A stretch of 25,295 bases of DNA, taken from positions 1-25,295 of the forward strand of contig JAEDGL010000017.1 of assembly GCA_016297535.1 (NCBI GenBank), given 5' to 3'. This document shows positions 1-8,064 of this stretch, one piece after another; the first letter of the stretch is position 1, and the number at the start of each line of letters is the position of its first letter. Made by a program: the position numbers and the translations under genes. The notes beneath the pieces are model-generated. The model was given only the letters and a program-made list of their open reading frames with translations. It searched no databases and was not told the DNA's origin. This DNA is from Clostridia bacterium (lineage in GTDB: Bacteria > Bacillota > Clostridia > Christensenellales > Aristaeellaceae).

Positions 1-1019
1 CCGCCGATGCAGGTGGCCGCGCCGCCAAAGGGCTCGATCTCGGTGGGATGGTTATGGGTTTCGTTTTTGAACATCAGCAGCCAGGGCTCTTTCTTTCCGG
101 CTACATCCACGTCAATCCTGATGGAGCAGGCGTTGATTTCCTCGCTCTCGTCCAGGTTGCCAAGCTTGCCCTGCTTTTTGAGCGCCTTGGCGCCGATGGT
201 GGCGATATCCATCAGGTTCATGGGCTTGGGGCCGCCCTTGCGGTTGGCGTAAACCGTTTCCCGGATGGCCAGGTAGCGCTTGAAGGCGGCTTCCACGGCG
301 GGCTTTTCAATTTCCACCTCGTCCAGCGTAGTCAGAAAGGTGGTGTGGCGGCAATGATCGCTCCAGTAGGTATCGATCATGCGAATCTCGGTCAGCGTGG
401 GGTCGCGCTTTTCGCTCTGGAAGTAGGCGCGGCAGAAGGCCAGATCGTCCTTGTCCATGGCCAGGCCGTATTTTTGGACAAACTCCGCCACTTCCTCATC
501 GCTCATGGCGATGAAGCCGTGAAGGGTTTCCACGGTTTCGGGACGGTCGTACTGCTGCTTGAGGGTCTGCTTTTCATCAAGGCTGGCCTCGCGGCTTTCC
601 ACAGGGTTGATCAGATGCCTGCGGATGCGCGAAAGCTCCTCCTGCGTGGGATTGCCTTCAAACAGATAGACGCGGGCGGTCTGCACCGTGGGGCGCTCGC
701 GCTGGCTGACCAGCTGGATGCATTCCTCGCAGCTGGCGGCGCGCGCGTCAAACTGGCCGGGCAGGTATTCGGCGGCAATGATGCAATCCGCGCCTTCGGG
801 CAGCGTTTCGTAGGTAACGTCTACCTGCGGCTCGGAAAAAACGATGGGCATGCACTTTTCAAACAGCGCGCGGTCGATGCCCTCCACATCATAGCGGTTG
901 AGCAGGCGAACGCCGGTAACGCTCCTGATGAGCAGAATATGACGGATTTCCTTCAAAAGCCCCTGCGCCTCCACGGCGTACTCAGGCTTTTTTTCCACAT
1001 ACACGCGATAAACAGCCAT
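1..1019 (-). CDS. purL: Phosphoribosylformylglycinamidine synthase, long form (N-terminal part, runs off the window)
   Basis: FGAM synthase makes formylglycinamidine ribonucleotide from FGAR, glutamine and ATP, step 4 of purine synthesis. Reading the minus strand from ATG at 1019 gives an open frame with no stop up to base 1, about 339 residues. It begins MAVYRVYVEKKPEYAVEAQG and carries the family signatures DTYWSDHCRHTTF and FKNETHNHPTEIEPFGGAA near the window edge. The linker-type N-terminus points to the fused PurL of about 1,200 residues found in many Clostridia, not the PurS/PurQ/PurL split form; the glutaminase end would lie outside. The ribosome site GGAGG sits 6 nt before the ATG, and the gene starts 13 nt after the purD stop, so it is the last visible gene of the pur operon. 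Confidence 0.95.
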   Translation of the reverse strand, partial: MAVYRVYVEKKPEYAVEAQGLLKEIRHILLIRSVTGVRLLNRYDVEGIDRALFEKCMPIVFSEPQVDVTYETLPEGADCIIAAEYLPGQFDARAASCEECIQLVSQRERPTVQTARVYLFEGNPTQEELSRIRRHLINPVESREASLDEKQTLKQQYDRPETVETLHGFIAMSDEEVAEFVQKYGLAMDKDDLAFCRAYFQSEKRDPTLTEIRMIDTYWSDHCRHTTFLTTLDEVEIEKPAVEAAFKRYLAIRETVYANRKGGPKPMNLMDIATIGAKALKKQGKLGNLDESEEINACSIRIDVDVAGKKEPWLLMFKNETHNHPTEIEPFGGAATCIG

Positions 1020-1032
1020 GTTTTTCCTCCTG

Positions 1033-2310
1033 TTATGCCTGATACGCCTTCATGGCGCGAGCACCGATATCCGAACGGCGGTGCAGCTGGTCAAAGCTGA
1101 TTTTGCCGGCTGCGGCGTAGGAAGCCTCAATGGCCTGCGGAAGGCTGCCGGCCACGGCGGTAACCGCCAGCACGCGGCCGCCCGCGGTAACGATGTCTCC
1201 GTTTTCGCTGCGCCGGGTGCCTGCATGGTAGACGCAGGCGGTTTGGGCGGCTTCGTCCAGGCCGCTGATGACCTTGCCGGTTTCATACTTCTGGGGATAG
1301 CCGCCGCTGGCCAGAATCACGCAGCAGCTTGCGCCGGATGAGAAGGCAACCTCCACCTGATCCAGCGTTTCGCTGGTGGTGGCGCGCATGATGCTAAACA
1401 GATCGCTTTGCAAAAGCGGAAGCACCGCCTGCGCTTCGGGATCGCCAAAGCGGCAGTTGTATTCAATCACCTTGGGCCCGTCGGCGGTAATCATGAGGCC
1501 AAAGTACAGGCAGCCGTGGAAGGGACAGCCCTCCGCGCGCATGGCCTGCAGCGTGGGCAGGAAAATCTCCCGCATGCAGCGCTCAGCCACCTCCGGGGTG
1601 TAGTAGGGATTGGGAGCAATCACGCCCATGCCGCCGGTGTTCAGGCCTTCATCGCCGTCCAGCGCCCGCTTGTGATCCATGCTGCTTACCATGGGGCGCA
1701 GGGTGGTGCCGTCGGTAAACGCCAGCACGCTCACCTCCGGCCCCTCCAGAAACTCCTCCACCACCACGCGGCTGCCGGAAAGGCCAAACCTGCCGCCCGC
1801 CATCATGTCGGTTACAGCCGCTTCGGCCTCGGCGTTGGTCATGCAGATCAGCACGCCCTTGCCAAGCGCCAGCCCGTCCGCCTTGACAACCACGGGGCAT
1901 TTGGCGGTTTTGACATAGGCCAGCGCTTTGTCCAGCTCCTCAAAGGTTTGGTAGGCCGCGGTGGGAATGCCGTATTTCTTCATCAGGTTTTTGGCAAACA
2001 CCTTGCTGCCCTCAATGCGGGCGGCCAGCCTGTCCGGGCCAAAGGCGGGGATGCCCTCCTGCCTCAGCAGATCCACCAGGCCCATGCACAGCGGATCATC
2101 CTGGGCGACAACCACATAATCCATTTGGTTTTCCGCCGCCCATGCGGCAAGCTTTTCCACCTCGGTGGATTTGATGGGAACGCAGGTTGCATCCGCCGCG
2201 ATGCCGCCGTTGCCCGGCGCGCAGTACAGCTGGCTGATTTCTCTGCTTTCCTTCAGCTTTTTGATGATGGCATGCTCCCGTCCGCCGCCACCGACAACCA
2301 GTACTTTCAT
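1033..2310 (-). CDS. purD: Phosphoribosylamine-glycine ligase (GAR synthetase)
   Basis: PurD joins phosphoribosylamine and glycine with ATP to give GAR, step 2 of the pathway. The 425-residue product is the usual length. It opens with the N-domain signature MKVLVVGGGGREHAI and continues through the ATP-grasp region (VVVKADGLALGKGV at about residues 140-153, GPEVSVLAFTDG, NTGGMG and EYNCRFGDPEAQ near 285). Start ATG 2310 has GGAGG 6 nt upstream. It lies between the AICAR transformylase gene and purL on the same strand with short gaps, as expected for one pur transcript. No oddities seen; the identification is firm. Confidence 0.96.
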   Translation of the reverse strand: MKVLVVGGGGREHAIIKKLKESREISQLYCAPGNGGIAADATCVPIKSTEVEKLAAWAAENQMDYVVVAQDDPLCMGLVDLLRQEGIPAFGPDRLAARIEGSKVFAKNLMKKYGIPTAAYQTFEELDKALAYVKTAKCPVVVKADGLALGKGVLICMTNAEAEAAVTDMMAGGRFGLSGSRVVVEEFLEGPEVSVLAFTDGTTLRPMVSSMDHKRALDGDEGLNTGGMGVIAPNPYYTPEVAERCMREIFLPTLQAMRAEGCPFHGCLYFGLMITADGPKVIEYNCRFGDPEAQAVLPLLQSDLFSIMRATTSETLDQVEVAFSSGASCCVILASGGYPQKYETGKVISGLDEAAQTACVYHAGTRRSENGDIVTAGGRVLAVTAVAGSLPQAIEASYAAAGKISFDQLHRRSDIGARAMKAYQA

Positions 2311-2343
2311 ACTAAACCTCCGTGGGAAAGGCCGCGGCCCTTC

Positions 2344-3519
2344 TCAATGATGGAACAGACGCAGGCCCGTAAACGCCATTGCAATGCCGTATTTGTTGCA
2401 GGCCTCAATGACGATGTCATCGCGGACGGATCCGCCGGGCTCGGCAATGTACTTGACGCCGCTGCGGTAGGCGCGGTCGATATTATCCGGGAAGGGGAAG
2501 AACGCGTCGCTGCCAAGGGACACATCCGTCAGCTTGGCAAGCCACTGCTTCTTTTCTTCCCTGGTAAACTCCACGGGCTTTTCGGTAAACAGGGTCTGCC
2601 AGATGCCGTCAGCCAGCACATCCTCCGGCTCGTCGGAGATATAGCGGTCGATGGCGTTGTCGCGGTCGGGGTTTTTGAGGGTGGGCAGGAAGGGCAGCTG
2701 CAGCGTCTTTTCATGCTGGCGCAGCCACCAGTTGTTGGCCTTGTCGCCCGCCAGACGGGTGCAGTGAATGCGGCTCTGCTGGCCCGCGCCGATGCCGATG
2801 GCCTGTCCGTCCTTTACATAGCAGACGGAGTTGGACTGGGTGTACTTGAGCGTGATCATGGAAATGGCCAGATCGCGCAGGGCAGCCTCGGGCAGATCCC
2901 TGTTTTCGGTTACGACATTGGCAAAGAAATCATCGGTGATGTGCAGCTCGTTGCGCTCCTGCTCGAAGGTGATGCCGTACACATCCTTCTGCTCCAGCTT
3001 TGCAGGCTCGTAATCGGGGTCGATCTGCACAATGTTGTAGTTGCCCTTGCGCTTGGATTTGAGAATCTCCAGCGCCTCGGGCTCGTAGCCGGGGGCGATG
3101 ATGCCGTCGGATACCTCGGGTTTGATGAGCATGGCGGTGGATACATCGCACACATCGGACAGGGAGATCCAGTCGCCAAAGGAGGACATGCGGTCCGCGC
3201 CGCGGGCACGGGCATAGGCGCAGGCCAGGGGGCTCAGCTCAAGACCGTCGGGAACAAAATAGATGCGGCGGAGCGTTTCACTCAGGGGCAGGCCCACGGC
3301 GGCGCCGGCGGGGCTTACATGCTTAAAGCTGGTAGCGGCGGGCAGGCCGGTAGCGCGCTTAAGCTCCTTGACCAGCTGCCAGCCGTTGAACGCGTCCAGA
3401 AAATTGATGTAGCCGGGACGGCCGGAGAGCACCTGGATGGGCAGCTCGCCCTCCTTCATGAAGATACGGGCAGGCTTCTGATTGGGGTTGCAGCCATATT
3501 TGAGTTCCAGTTCTGTCAT
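2344..3519 (-). CDS. purH: AICAR transformylase, stand-alone (transformylase half of PurH only)
   Basis: This enzyme formylates AICAR to FAICAR with 10-formyl-THF, the penultimate step to IMP. The 391-residue protein matches only the transformylase domain of bifunctional PurH. The typical domain opening is seen as ELKYGCNPNQKPARIF at residues 5-20. The catalytic Lys-His pair is in SFKHVSPAGAA near residue 66, the substrate-binding YTQSNSVCYVKDGQAIGIGAGQ lies in the middle, and the C-terminus has DAFFPFPDNID and GGSVRD. The IMP cyclohydrolase (MGS-like) N-domain of PurH is absent; that step is supplied by the next gene upstream, at 3532-4245. RBS AAAGGAG precedes ATG 3519, 12 nt after the cyclohydrolase stop. 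The symbol purH is used for the domain only. Confidence 0.92.
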   Translation of the reverse strand: MTELELKYGCNPNQKPARIFMKEGELPIQVLSGRPGYINFLDAFNGWQLVKELKRATGLPAATSFKHVSPAGAAVGLPLSETLRRIYFVPDGLELSPLACAYARARGADRMSSFGDWISLSDVCDVSTAMLIKPEVSDGIIAPGYEPEALEILKSKRKGNYNIVQIDPDYEPAKLEQKDVYGITFEQERNELHITDDFFANVVTENRDLPEAALRDLAISMITLKYTQSNSVCYVKDGQAIGIGAGQQSRIHCTRLAGDKANNWWLRQHEKTLQLPFLPTLKNPDRDNAIDRYISDEPEDVLADGIWQTLFTEKPVEFTREEKKQWLAKLTDVSLGSDAFFPFPDNIDRAYRSGVKYIAEPGGSVRDDIVIEACNKYGIAMAFTGLRLFHH

Positions 3520-3531
3520 GGTGATTCTCCT

Positions 3532-4245
3532 TTACTGGTGCTTGTTGAGGATGCGCTGCTCGTAGCGGCGGGTTTGCAGATCGGTATAGCGTACAAAGAG
3601 GGAAATTTTGTTATCCTCGTTCAGGCTTTCCCACAGCTCGGTGGTAAAAGCATCGATATCCGAGGGGATGGAAACGCGCTCCGGCTCGCCCTGGAAGGTG
3701 GGAATGACGGGATGGCCGTCGCATACATAGGTGTGCAGGAAATGCCCCAGGCCGGGAACGGCGGGATATTCGTAGAAGAAGCGGGCGCAGGCGCTGCCCT
3801 CGGCGTCGGCCGATTTGAGGATGGAAAGCCTGTAGCTGCCGTCCGCAGCCTGAATGCCGGAGATGCGGGGCGTCCAGTTGGGGCCGTCATCCTCAAACTG
3901 ACGGGTGCGCAGGGCGCTTTCCCAGCTTTCGCCGTGGGAGAGAGCATCCCAGATGGTATCGGTCTGATCGCCGTTGGTCACAATCAGGCCGCAGCCCGCC
4001 TCGCGCACGGGATGGTAGATGATCAGGTGCGGATCGGCCATCTTGCTGGGATCGTGTGCCTCGGTGCGGATGCCGTCGGGCTCCTCCACAAACACACGGT
4101 TGCGGCTGTTTACGCTGCGGCCCATGATAAAGTAGGCGGCAACCGCCTTTGTGCCGTCCTCCGTTACGCCCAGCACAATGCCGCGGCCGGGATAGGTATT
4201 GCCGCTCAGACGATCCTGCATGGTTTTTGTTTCATACACATTCAT
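3532..4245 (-). CDS. purO: IMP cyclohydrolase, PurO type
   Basis: The 237-residue protein resembles the archaeal-type IMP cyclohydrolase PurO (IMP_cyclohyd family), which closes FAICAR to IMP and is unrelated in fold to the PurH cyclohydrolase domain. Visible family features are the N-terminal GNTYPGRGIVLG, the Arg-rich GRSVNSRNRVF at about residues 42-52, the TNGDQTDT segment near 110-117, and EDDGPNWTPRISG near 137-149. Position supports the role: it sits directly before the transformylase-only gene and overlaps the purN stop by 14 nt, so translation is probably coupled. RBS AAGGAG is upstream of ATG 4245. It is somewhat longer than the archaeal proteins of about 200 residues. The family call is from motif memory plus context. 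Confidence 0.85.
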   Translation of the reverse strand: MNVYETKTMQDRLSGNTYPGRGIVLGVTEDGTKAVAAYFIMGRSVNSRNRVFVEEPDGIRTEAHDPSKMADPHLIIYHPVREAGCGLIVTNGDQTDTIWDALSHGESWESALRTRQFEDDGPNWTPRISGIQAADGSYRLSILKSADAEGSACARFFYEYPAVPGLGHFLHTYVCDGHPVIPTFQGEPERVSIPSDIDAFTTELWESLNEDNKISLFVRYTDLQTRRYEQRILNKHQ

Positions 4246-4885
4246 GTTGCTTTTCTCCTTCTTTAATGATCACCCGGCGGCCCTCCACGCGCAGCCGTCC
4301 CTGGCAGAACAGGGACACCGCTTGGGGAAGCAGCTGCCATTCCGCCTGCTCCATAATGCGCCGCTGCAGCGTTTCGGGGGTATCGTCTTCCTCCACGGGC
4401 ACCGCCTTCTGGGCGATGATGGGGCCGCCGTCGCATTCCTCGCTGACAAAGTGAACCGTCGCGCCGGAAAGCTTGACGCCGTAGCCAAGCGCGGCCTCGT
4501 GCACATGCAGGCCGTAAAAACCCTTGCCGCAAAAGGAAGGAATCAGCGCGGGATGCACGTTGATCACGGCGTTGGGGTAGGCATCGGTCAGCTCTCTGGT
4601 AAAGATCACCATGCAGCCCGCCAGCACCACCAGCTGGATCTTCAGCTCCCTGAGCTTGTCCACCATGGCAATGGTCATGGAGCGGGAATCGGGATAGGCC
4701 TTGCGCGGCACCACATAGCCGGGGATGCCGGCGCTGCGGGCGCGCTGCAGGGCGTAAGCGTCTTCCCTGGTGGAAATCACCGCAGTAATCTCGCCGCCGC
4801 CCAGCCCGCCGCGCTGCTGTGCATCCATCAGCGCCTGCAGGTTGGTGCCGCCGCCGGATACGAGTACGGCAATGTTGGTTTTCAT
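4232..4885 (-). CDS. purN: Phosphoribosylglycinamide formyltransferase
   Basis: PurN transfers a formyl group from 10-formyl-THF to GAR, step 3. The 217 residues begin with the nucleotide-binding loop IAVLVSGGGTNLQAL. The catalytic Asn/His motif is NVHPALIPSF at about residues 108-117, followed by the HEAALGYGVKLSGATVHFV stretch and the catalytic Asp in ECDGGPIIAQ. The start ATG at 4885 overlaps the purM stop in an ATGA (4 nt), and the 3' end overlaps purO by 14 nt, giving a tightly coupled purM-purN-purO block. Length is normal for the family. Confidence 0.95.
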   Translation of the reverse strand: MKTNIAVLVSGGGTNLQALMDAQQRGGLGGGEITAVISTREDAYALQRARSAGIPGYVVPRKAYPDSRSMTIAMVDKLRELKIQLVVLAGCMVIFTRELTDAYPNAVINVHPALIPSFCGKGFYGLHVHEAALGYGVKLSGATVHFVSEECDGGPIIAQKAVPVEEDDTPETLQRRIMEQAEWQLLPQAVSLFCQGRLRVEGRRVIIKEGEKQHECV

Positions 4886-5925
4886 TCCAGAACCACCTTT
4901 TCCGGGCCTTCGACGATCTCGCCCATCTCATACGCATCCACGCCGTTGTCGCGCAGAATGCGCATCGCCGTTTCCGCCTGATCGGCGGGAACCACCACGC
5001 TCATGCCAACGCCCATGTTGTAGGTGTTGAACATATCGCGCTCGGGAATGTTGCCCCATTTGGCGATTACGTCAAAGATGGGCAGCACCCGGATATCGCT
5101 CCTGCGGATTCTGGCGCACAGGCCATCGGGGATGGAGCGCGGAATGTTTTCGTAGAAGCCGCCGCCGGTGATGTGGCTGATGCCCTTGACATCCACCTTT
5201 TCCAGCAGCGCCAGCACGGGCTTTACATAAATCCTGGTGGGGGTCAGAAGGGTTTCGGCAATGGTTTTGCCGCCCAGCTCCTCGCGCTGCATATACAGCT
5301 CCGGGTTGTTGCTGTCAATATCAAACACCTTGCGGCACAGGGAAAAGCCGTTGGAATGGATGCCCGTGGAGGGCAGGGCGATGACAACGTCGCCGGCGGC
5401 CATGCGGGTTTTGTCCAGCACCTTTTTCTTATCCACAATGCCCACCGCGAAGCCCGCCAGATCGTAATCCTCCGCAGGCATCATGCCGGGATGCTCGGCC
5501 GTCTCGCCGCCGATGAGCGCGGCGCCCGCCTGCACGCAGCCCTCGGCCACGCCCGCCACGATTTGGGCGATCTTCTCGGGCACGTTTTTGCCGCAGGCAA
5601 TATAATCCAGGAAGAACAGGGGCTTTGCGCCCACGCAGATGATATCGTTTACGCACATGGCCACGGCGTCAATGCCAATGGTATCGTGCCTGTCCATCAG
5701 AATGGCCAGCTTTACCTTGGTGCCGCAGCCGTCGGTGCCGGAAACCAGCACGGGCTCCTCCATGCCCGAAACGGGCAGGCCGAAGCAGCCGCCAAAGCCG
5801 CCCACATCATCCAGGCAGCCCTCGTTGCGGGTGCGGGCGATGTGCTCCTTCATCAGTTCCACGGCTCTGTAGCCTGCGGTAATATCCACACCGGCGGCCT
5901 TGTAGCTTGCGCTTTCGCTCTTCAT
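4882..5925 (-). CDS. purM: Phosphoribosylformylglycinamidine cyclo-ligase (AIR synthetase)
   Basis: PurM closes the imidazole ring, converting FGAM and ATP to AIR, step 5. The 347-residue product has the family order: the N-terminal YKAAGVDITAGYRAVELMK, GCFGLPVSGMEEPVLVSGTDGCGTK split over residues 46-70, DRHDTIGIDAVAMCVNDI, GGETAEHPGM, and the C-terminal GGGFYENIPR. RBS GGAGGAG lies 8 nt before ATG 5925, 17 nt after the purF stop. The end overlaps purN by 4 nt. Ordinary housekeeping gene. Confidence 0.96.
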   Translation of the reverse strand: MKSESASYKAAGVDITAGYRAVELMKEHIARTRNEGCLDDVGGFGGCFGLPVSGMEEPVLVSGTDGCGTKVKLAILMDRHDTIGIDAVAMCVNDIICVGAKPLFFLDYIACGKNVPEKIAQIVAGVAEGCVQAGAALIGGETAEHPGMMPAEDYDLAGFAVGIVDKKKVLDKTRMAAGDVVIALPSTGIHSNGFSLCRKVFDIDSNNPELYMQREELGGKTIAETLLTPTRIYVKPVLALLEKVDVKGISHITGGGFYENIPRSIPDGLCARIRRSDIRVLPIFDVIAKWGNIPERDMFNTYNMGVGMSVVVPADQAETAMRILRDNGVDAYEMGEIVEGPEKVVLE

Positions 5926-5942
5926 GGTCGTTGCTCCTCCGT

Positions 5943-7382
5943 TTATTCTTTGCTTTGGGACAAGGGACGCTCACATCTGGGCTGGTGGCACTCGCAGGGC
6001 GGCTCCACCGGGTAGTTGCCGGTGAAACAGCCGCTGCAGAAGCCGCAATGGGACTGATCCGCCAGCATGGGCAGGTAATCCACATTGAGGAAGCCCAGGC
6101 TGTCCGCGCCGATGATCCGGCAGATTTCCTCCACGCTGTGCTTGGCGGCAATCAGGTTGTCCACCGAGCCGATATCGGTGCCGAAATAGCACATGTGGCG
6201 AAACGGCGGGGAGGACATGCGCATGTGCACCTCTTTCGCCCCGGCCTCGCGAAGCAGGCTTACGATATGGGCGGAGGTGGTGCCGCGCACGATGGAATCA
6301 TCCACCAGCACAACGCGCTTGCCCTCCACGGTGGAGCGTACGGCGTTGAGCTTGATGCGCACGCTGTTGGCGCGCTCGGTCTGGGTGGGCTGGATAAAGG
6401 TGCGGCCGATGTACTTGTTTTTGATAAAGCCGATGCCATAGGGAATGCCGCTTTGCTGGGCGTAGCCCATGGCCGCATCCAGGCCGCTGTCCGGCACGCC
6501 GATCACCACATCGGCCTGCACGGGATGCTCCAGCGCCAGAAACGCGCCCGCGCGCCTGCGCGCCATATGCACGCTGCTGCCTTCAATGATGCTGTCGGGA
6601 CGGGCAAAATAGATAAATTCAAACACGCACAGGGCGCTTTGCGCCTTGCGGCTGCATTCAAGGGTGGTTACGCCGTCCTCGGAAACCACCACCACCTCAC
6701 CGGGCCGGATATCGCGCACAAAGCTGGCACCGATGGCGTCCAGCGCGCAGGATTCGCTGGCAAAGATGATGTCGCCGTCCCTTTCGCCCATGCACAGGGG
6801 ACGGAAACCGTTGGGATCGCGCGCGGCGATGAGCTTGGTGGGGCTCATCATCACCAGCGAGTACGCACCATACATGCGCTCCATCGCGGTGGCCACCGCC
6901 TGCTCGATGCTGTCCGCCTTCAGGCGCTCCTGCGCAATGAGAAAGGCGATCAGCTCCGCATCGCTGGTGGTGTGGAAGATGGCGCCGCCATCGGCCAGCT
7001 CTTCGCGCAGCTGATGGGCATTGGTCAGCACACCGTTGTTGCAAAGCGCCAGCGCGCCCTTGCGGTAATTGACCAGCATGGGCTGGGCATTGTCGCGGTT
7101 TTTGGTGGCCTTGGTGCCGTAAAGGCAATGGGCCACGGCCATGCGTCCCTCGGGCAGCTTTTCCAGCACCTCTTTGGTAAACACATCGGTCAGAAGCCCC
7201 ACATCCTTGTGGCAGTGCAGCACGCCGTCGGTGTTTACGGCAATGCCGCAGCTTTCCTGGCCGCGGTGCTGCAGCGCGTACATGGCGTGATAGGCGTCGG
7301 GAATCACGCCCGTTTTTCCGTTCTTGCGGTAAATCCCGAATACGCCGCATTCCTCATGCAGCTTGTCAAACACTTCTTCCAT
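5943..7382 (-). CDS. purF: Amidophosphoribosyltransferase (committing enzyme of purine synthesis)
   Basis: PurF makes phosphoribosylamine from PRPP and glutamine. The 479-residue protein starts with a short propeptide MEEVFDKLHEE whose removal would expose Cys12 (CGVFGIY) as the N-terminal glutaminase nucleophile. The PRPP loop RVVLVDDSIVRGTTS lies at about residues 345-360. Cysteines in RHMCYFGTDIG and in the C-terminal CGFCSGCFTGNYP fit the Bacillus-type enzyme that carries a 4Fe-4S cluster; this cluster is inferred from the family. RBS GGGAGAG precedes ATG 7382, 12 nt after the purE stop. Confidence 0.96.
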   Translation of the reverse strand: MEEVFDKLHEECGVFGIYRKNGKTGVIPDAYHAMYALQHRGQESCGIAVNTDGVLHCHKDVGLLTDVFTKEVLEKLPEGRMAVAHCLYGTKATKNRDNAQPMLVNYRKGALALCNNGVLTNAHQLREELADGGAIFHTTSDAELIAFLIAQERLKADSIEQAVATAMERMYGAYSLVMMSPTKLIAARDPNGFRPLCMGERDGDIIFASESCALDAIGASFVRDIRPGEVVVVSEDGVTTLECSRKAQSALCVFEFIYFARPDSIIEGSSVHMARRRAGAFLALEHPVQADVVIGVPDSGLDAAMGYAQQSGIPYGIGFIKNKYIGRTFIQPTQTERANSVRIKLNAVRSTVEGKRVVLVDDSIVRGTTSAHIVSLLREAGAKEVHMRMSSPPFRHMCYFGTDIGSVDNLIAAKHSVEEICRIIGADSLGFLNVDYLPMLADQSHCGFCSGCFTGNYPVEPPCECHQPRCERPLSQSKE

Positions 7383-7394
7383 CTGTACTCTCCC

Positions 7395-7877
7395 TTACAC
7401 GTTCAAAGCGGCATCCTTTGCAAGCACGCTGTGATGCATCTCATCCCGCATGGCAAGCAGCCTGCTGGCAAGCCCGTCATCGCCAAGCGCAATGATCTGC
7501 GCCGCCAGCAGGGCGGCGTTCTCGCTGCCGTTGATGGCTACCGTGGCCACGGGGATGCCGCCGGGCATCTGCACGGTGGACAAAAGAGCGTCAAGCCCAT
7601 CCAGCGCGCTGGCCTTGACGGGAATGCCAATTACCGGCAGAATGCTCTGGGCAGCCAGCGCTCCGGCCAGATGCGCCGCCTTGCCCGCGGCGGCAATGAT
7701 CACGCCAAAGCCGTTGTCCCGGGCGGATTTGGCAAAGGCTGCGGCCTCCAGGGGCGTGCGGTGTGCGGAATACACATGCGCCTCATAGGGAATATTCAGG
7801 TTTTTGAGCGTTCGGAAGCACCCTTCCAGCACGGGCAGATCGCTGTCGGAGCCCATGATGACGGCCACTTTTTTCAT
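7395..7877 (-). CDS. purE: N5-carboxyaminoimidazole ribonucleotide mutase (class I PurE)
   Basis: PurE moves the carboxyl group to give CAIR. The 160-residue protein has MGSDSDLPVL at residues 8-17, the class I SAHRTP motif, and GLDALLSTVQMPGGIPVATV. Where enterobacterial PurE reads GGAAHLPG this one reads GKAAHLAG, a variant I recall from other Clostridia. No purK is in the window, so its substrate supply must come from elsewhere or from bicarbonate. It is the first gene of the operon; RBS AAGGAG is 11 nt before ATG 7877, and the start codon is overlapped out of frame by a leader reading frame (see 7783-8001). Confidence 0.95.
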   Translation of the reverse strand: MKKVAVIMGSDSDLPVLEGCFRTLKNLNIPYEAHVYSAHRTPLEAAAFAKSARDNGFGVIIAAAGKAAHLAGALAAQSILPVIGIPVKASALDGLDALLSTVQMPGGIPVATVAINGSENAALLAAQIIALGDDGLASRLLAMRDEMHHSVLAKDAALNV

Positions 7878-8001
7878 CGTTCGTCCACTCCTTCATCAAA
7901 AGCAATAAAATGCAGCCGTCATGCACGGAAACCCGCGCGGCTGCATTCCAACCAGGTAGGCTGATGGAGGGCAACATAACGTTTGCTGGCGAAAACCACA
8001 A
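7783..8001 (-). other. Possible leader reading frame overlapping the purE start
   Basis: A TTG codon at 8001 sits 7 nt after a near-perfect Shine-Dalgarno AAGGAGG that lies within the first few bases of the predicted purE transcript. The frame begins with Trp-Phe-Ser-Pro and runs 72 codons. It passes through the hairpin at 7909-7947 and over the purE ATG in another frame, and stops inside purE. After about codon 42 the coding looks like a purE shadow. Only the well-placed SD supports translation; the peptide matches nothing I know. It may be a leader peptide whose translation opens the hairpin, or the SD-like tract may be just the 5' arm of an RNA fold. Confidence 0.3.
7909..7947 (-). terminator. 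Terminator-like hairpin in the purE leader (candidate attenuator)
   Basis: The arms 7909-7918 and 7938-7947 are a perfect 10-bp inverted repeat (AATGCAGCCG with CGGCTGCATT). A smaller GC-rich hairpin lies inside the loop. On the minus strand it is followed by TTTTATTGCTTTT, a broken T-tract. It lies about 30 nt before the purE start codon and well after the promoter, the position of a leader attenuator and not of an operon end. Confidence 0.55.
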
Positions 8002-8020
8002 TCGTCCTCCTCCTTCCTAC
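7956..8020 (-). promoter_or_regulatory. Nested-pairing 5' leader fold of the purE transcript
   Basis: The predicted first bases of the transcript, GTAGG (8016-8020), can pair with CCTAC (7956-7960). Inside this, GGAGG (8006-8010) can pair with CCTCC (7966-7970), and a small TGG/CCA stem can form in the centre. The fold would hide the strong Shine-Dalgarno tract. I do not see the conserved cores of the purine, PRPP or ZTP riboswitches. This is hand pairing only. Confidence 0.4.
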
Positions 8021-8027
8021 GGGGTAG

Positions 8028-8056
8028 AGTTTACCCGAATCCGATTCTTTTGTCAA
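8028..8056 (-). promoter_or_regulatory. Promoter of the purE operon
   Basis: On the minus strand a consensus -35 TTGACA (8051-8056) and a -10 TAAACT (8028-8033) are separated by exactly 17 nt. Transcription should begin near 8020-8021, leaving a leader of about 143 nt before purE. An AT-rich tract and CGAACG-type elements lie just upstream. Confidence 0.85.
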
Positions 8057-8064
8057 CCATAAAA

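Noticed and set aside
1408..4266. Very long plus-strand open frame (952 codons)
   Set aside because: It is antisense to purD, purH and purO, has no RBS or family motifs, and its composition (many His, Gly, Ala, Val) is what GC-biased third positions give on the opposite strand.
5907..7964. Plus-strand open frame of 685 codons
   Set aside because: Antisense shadow of purF and purE, which have clear motifs and ribosome sites.
7878..8020. Purine, PRPP or ZTP riboswitch before purE
   Set aside because: I searched by eye for their conserved cores on the transcript strand and did not find them. A CTGGCG occurs only on the opposite strand.
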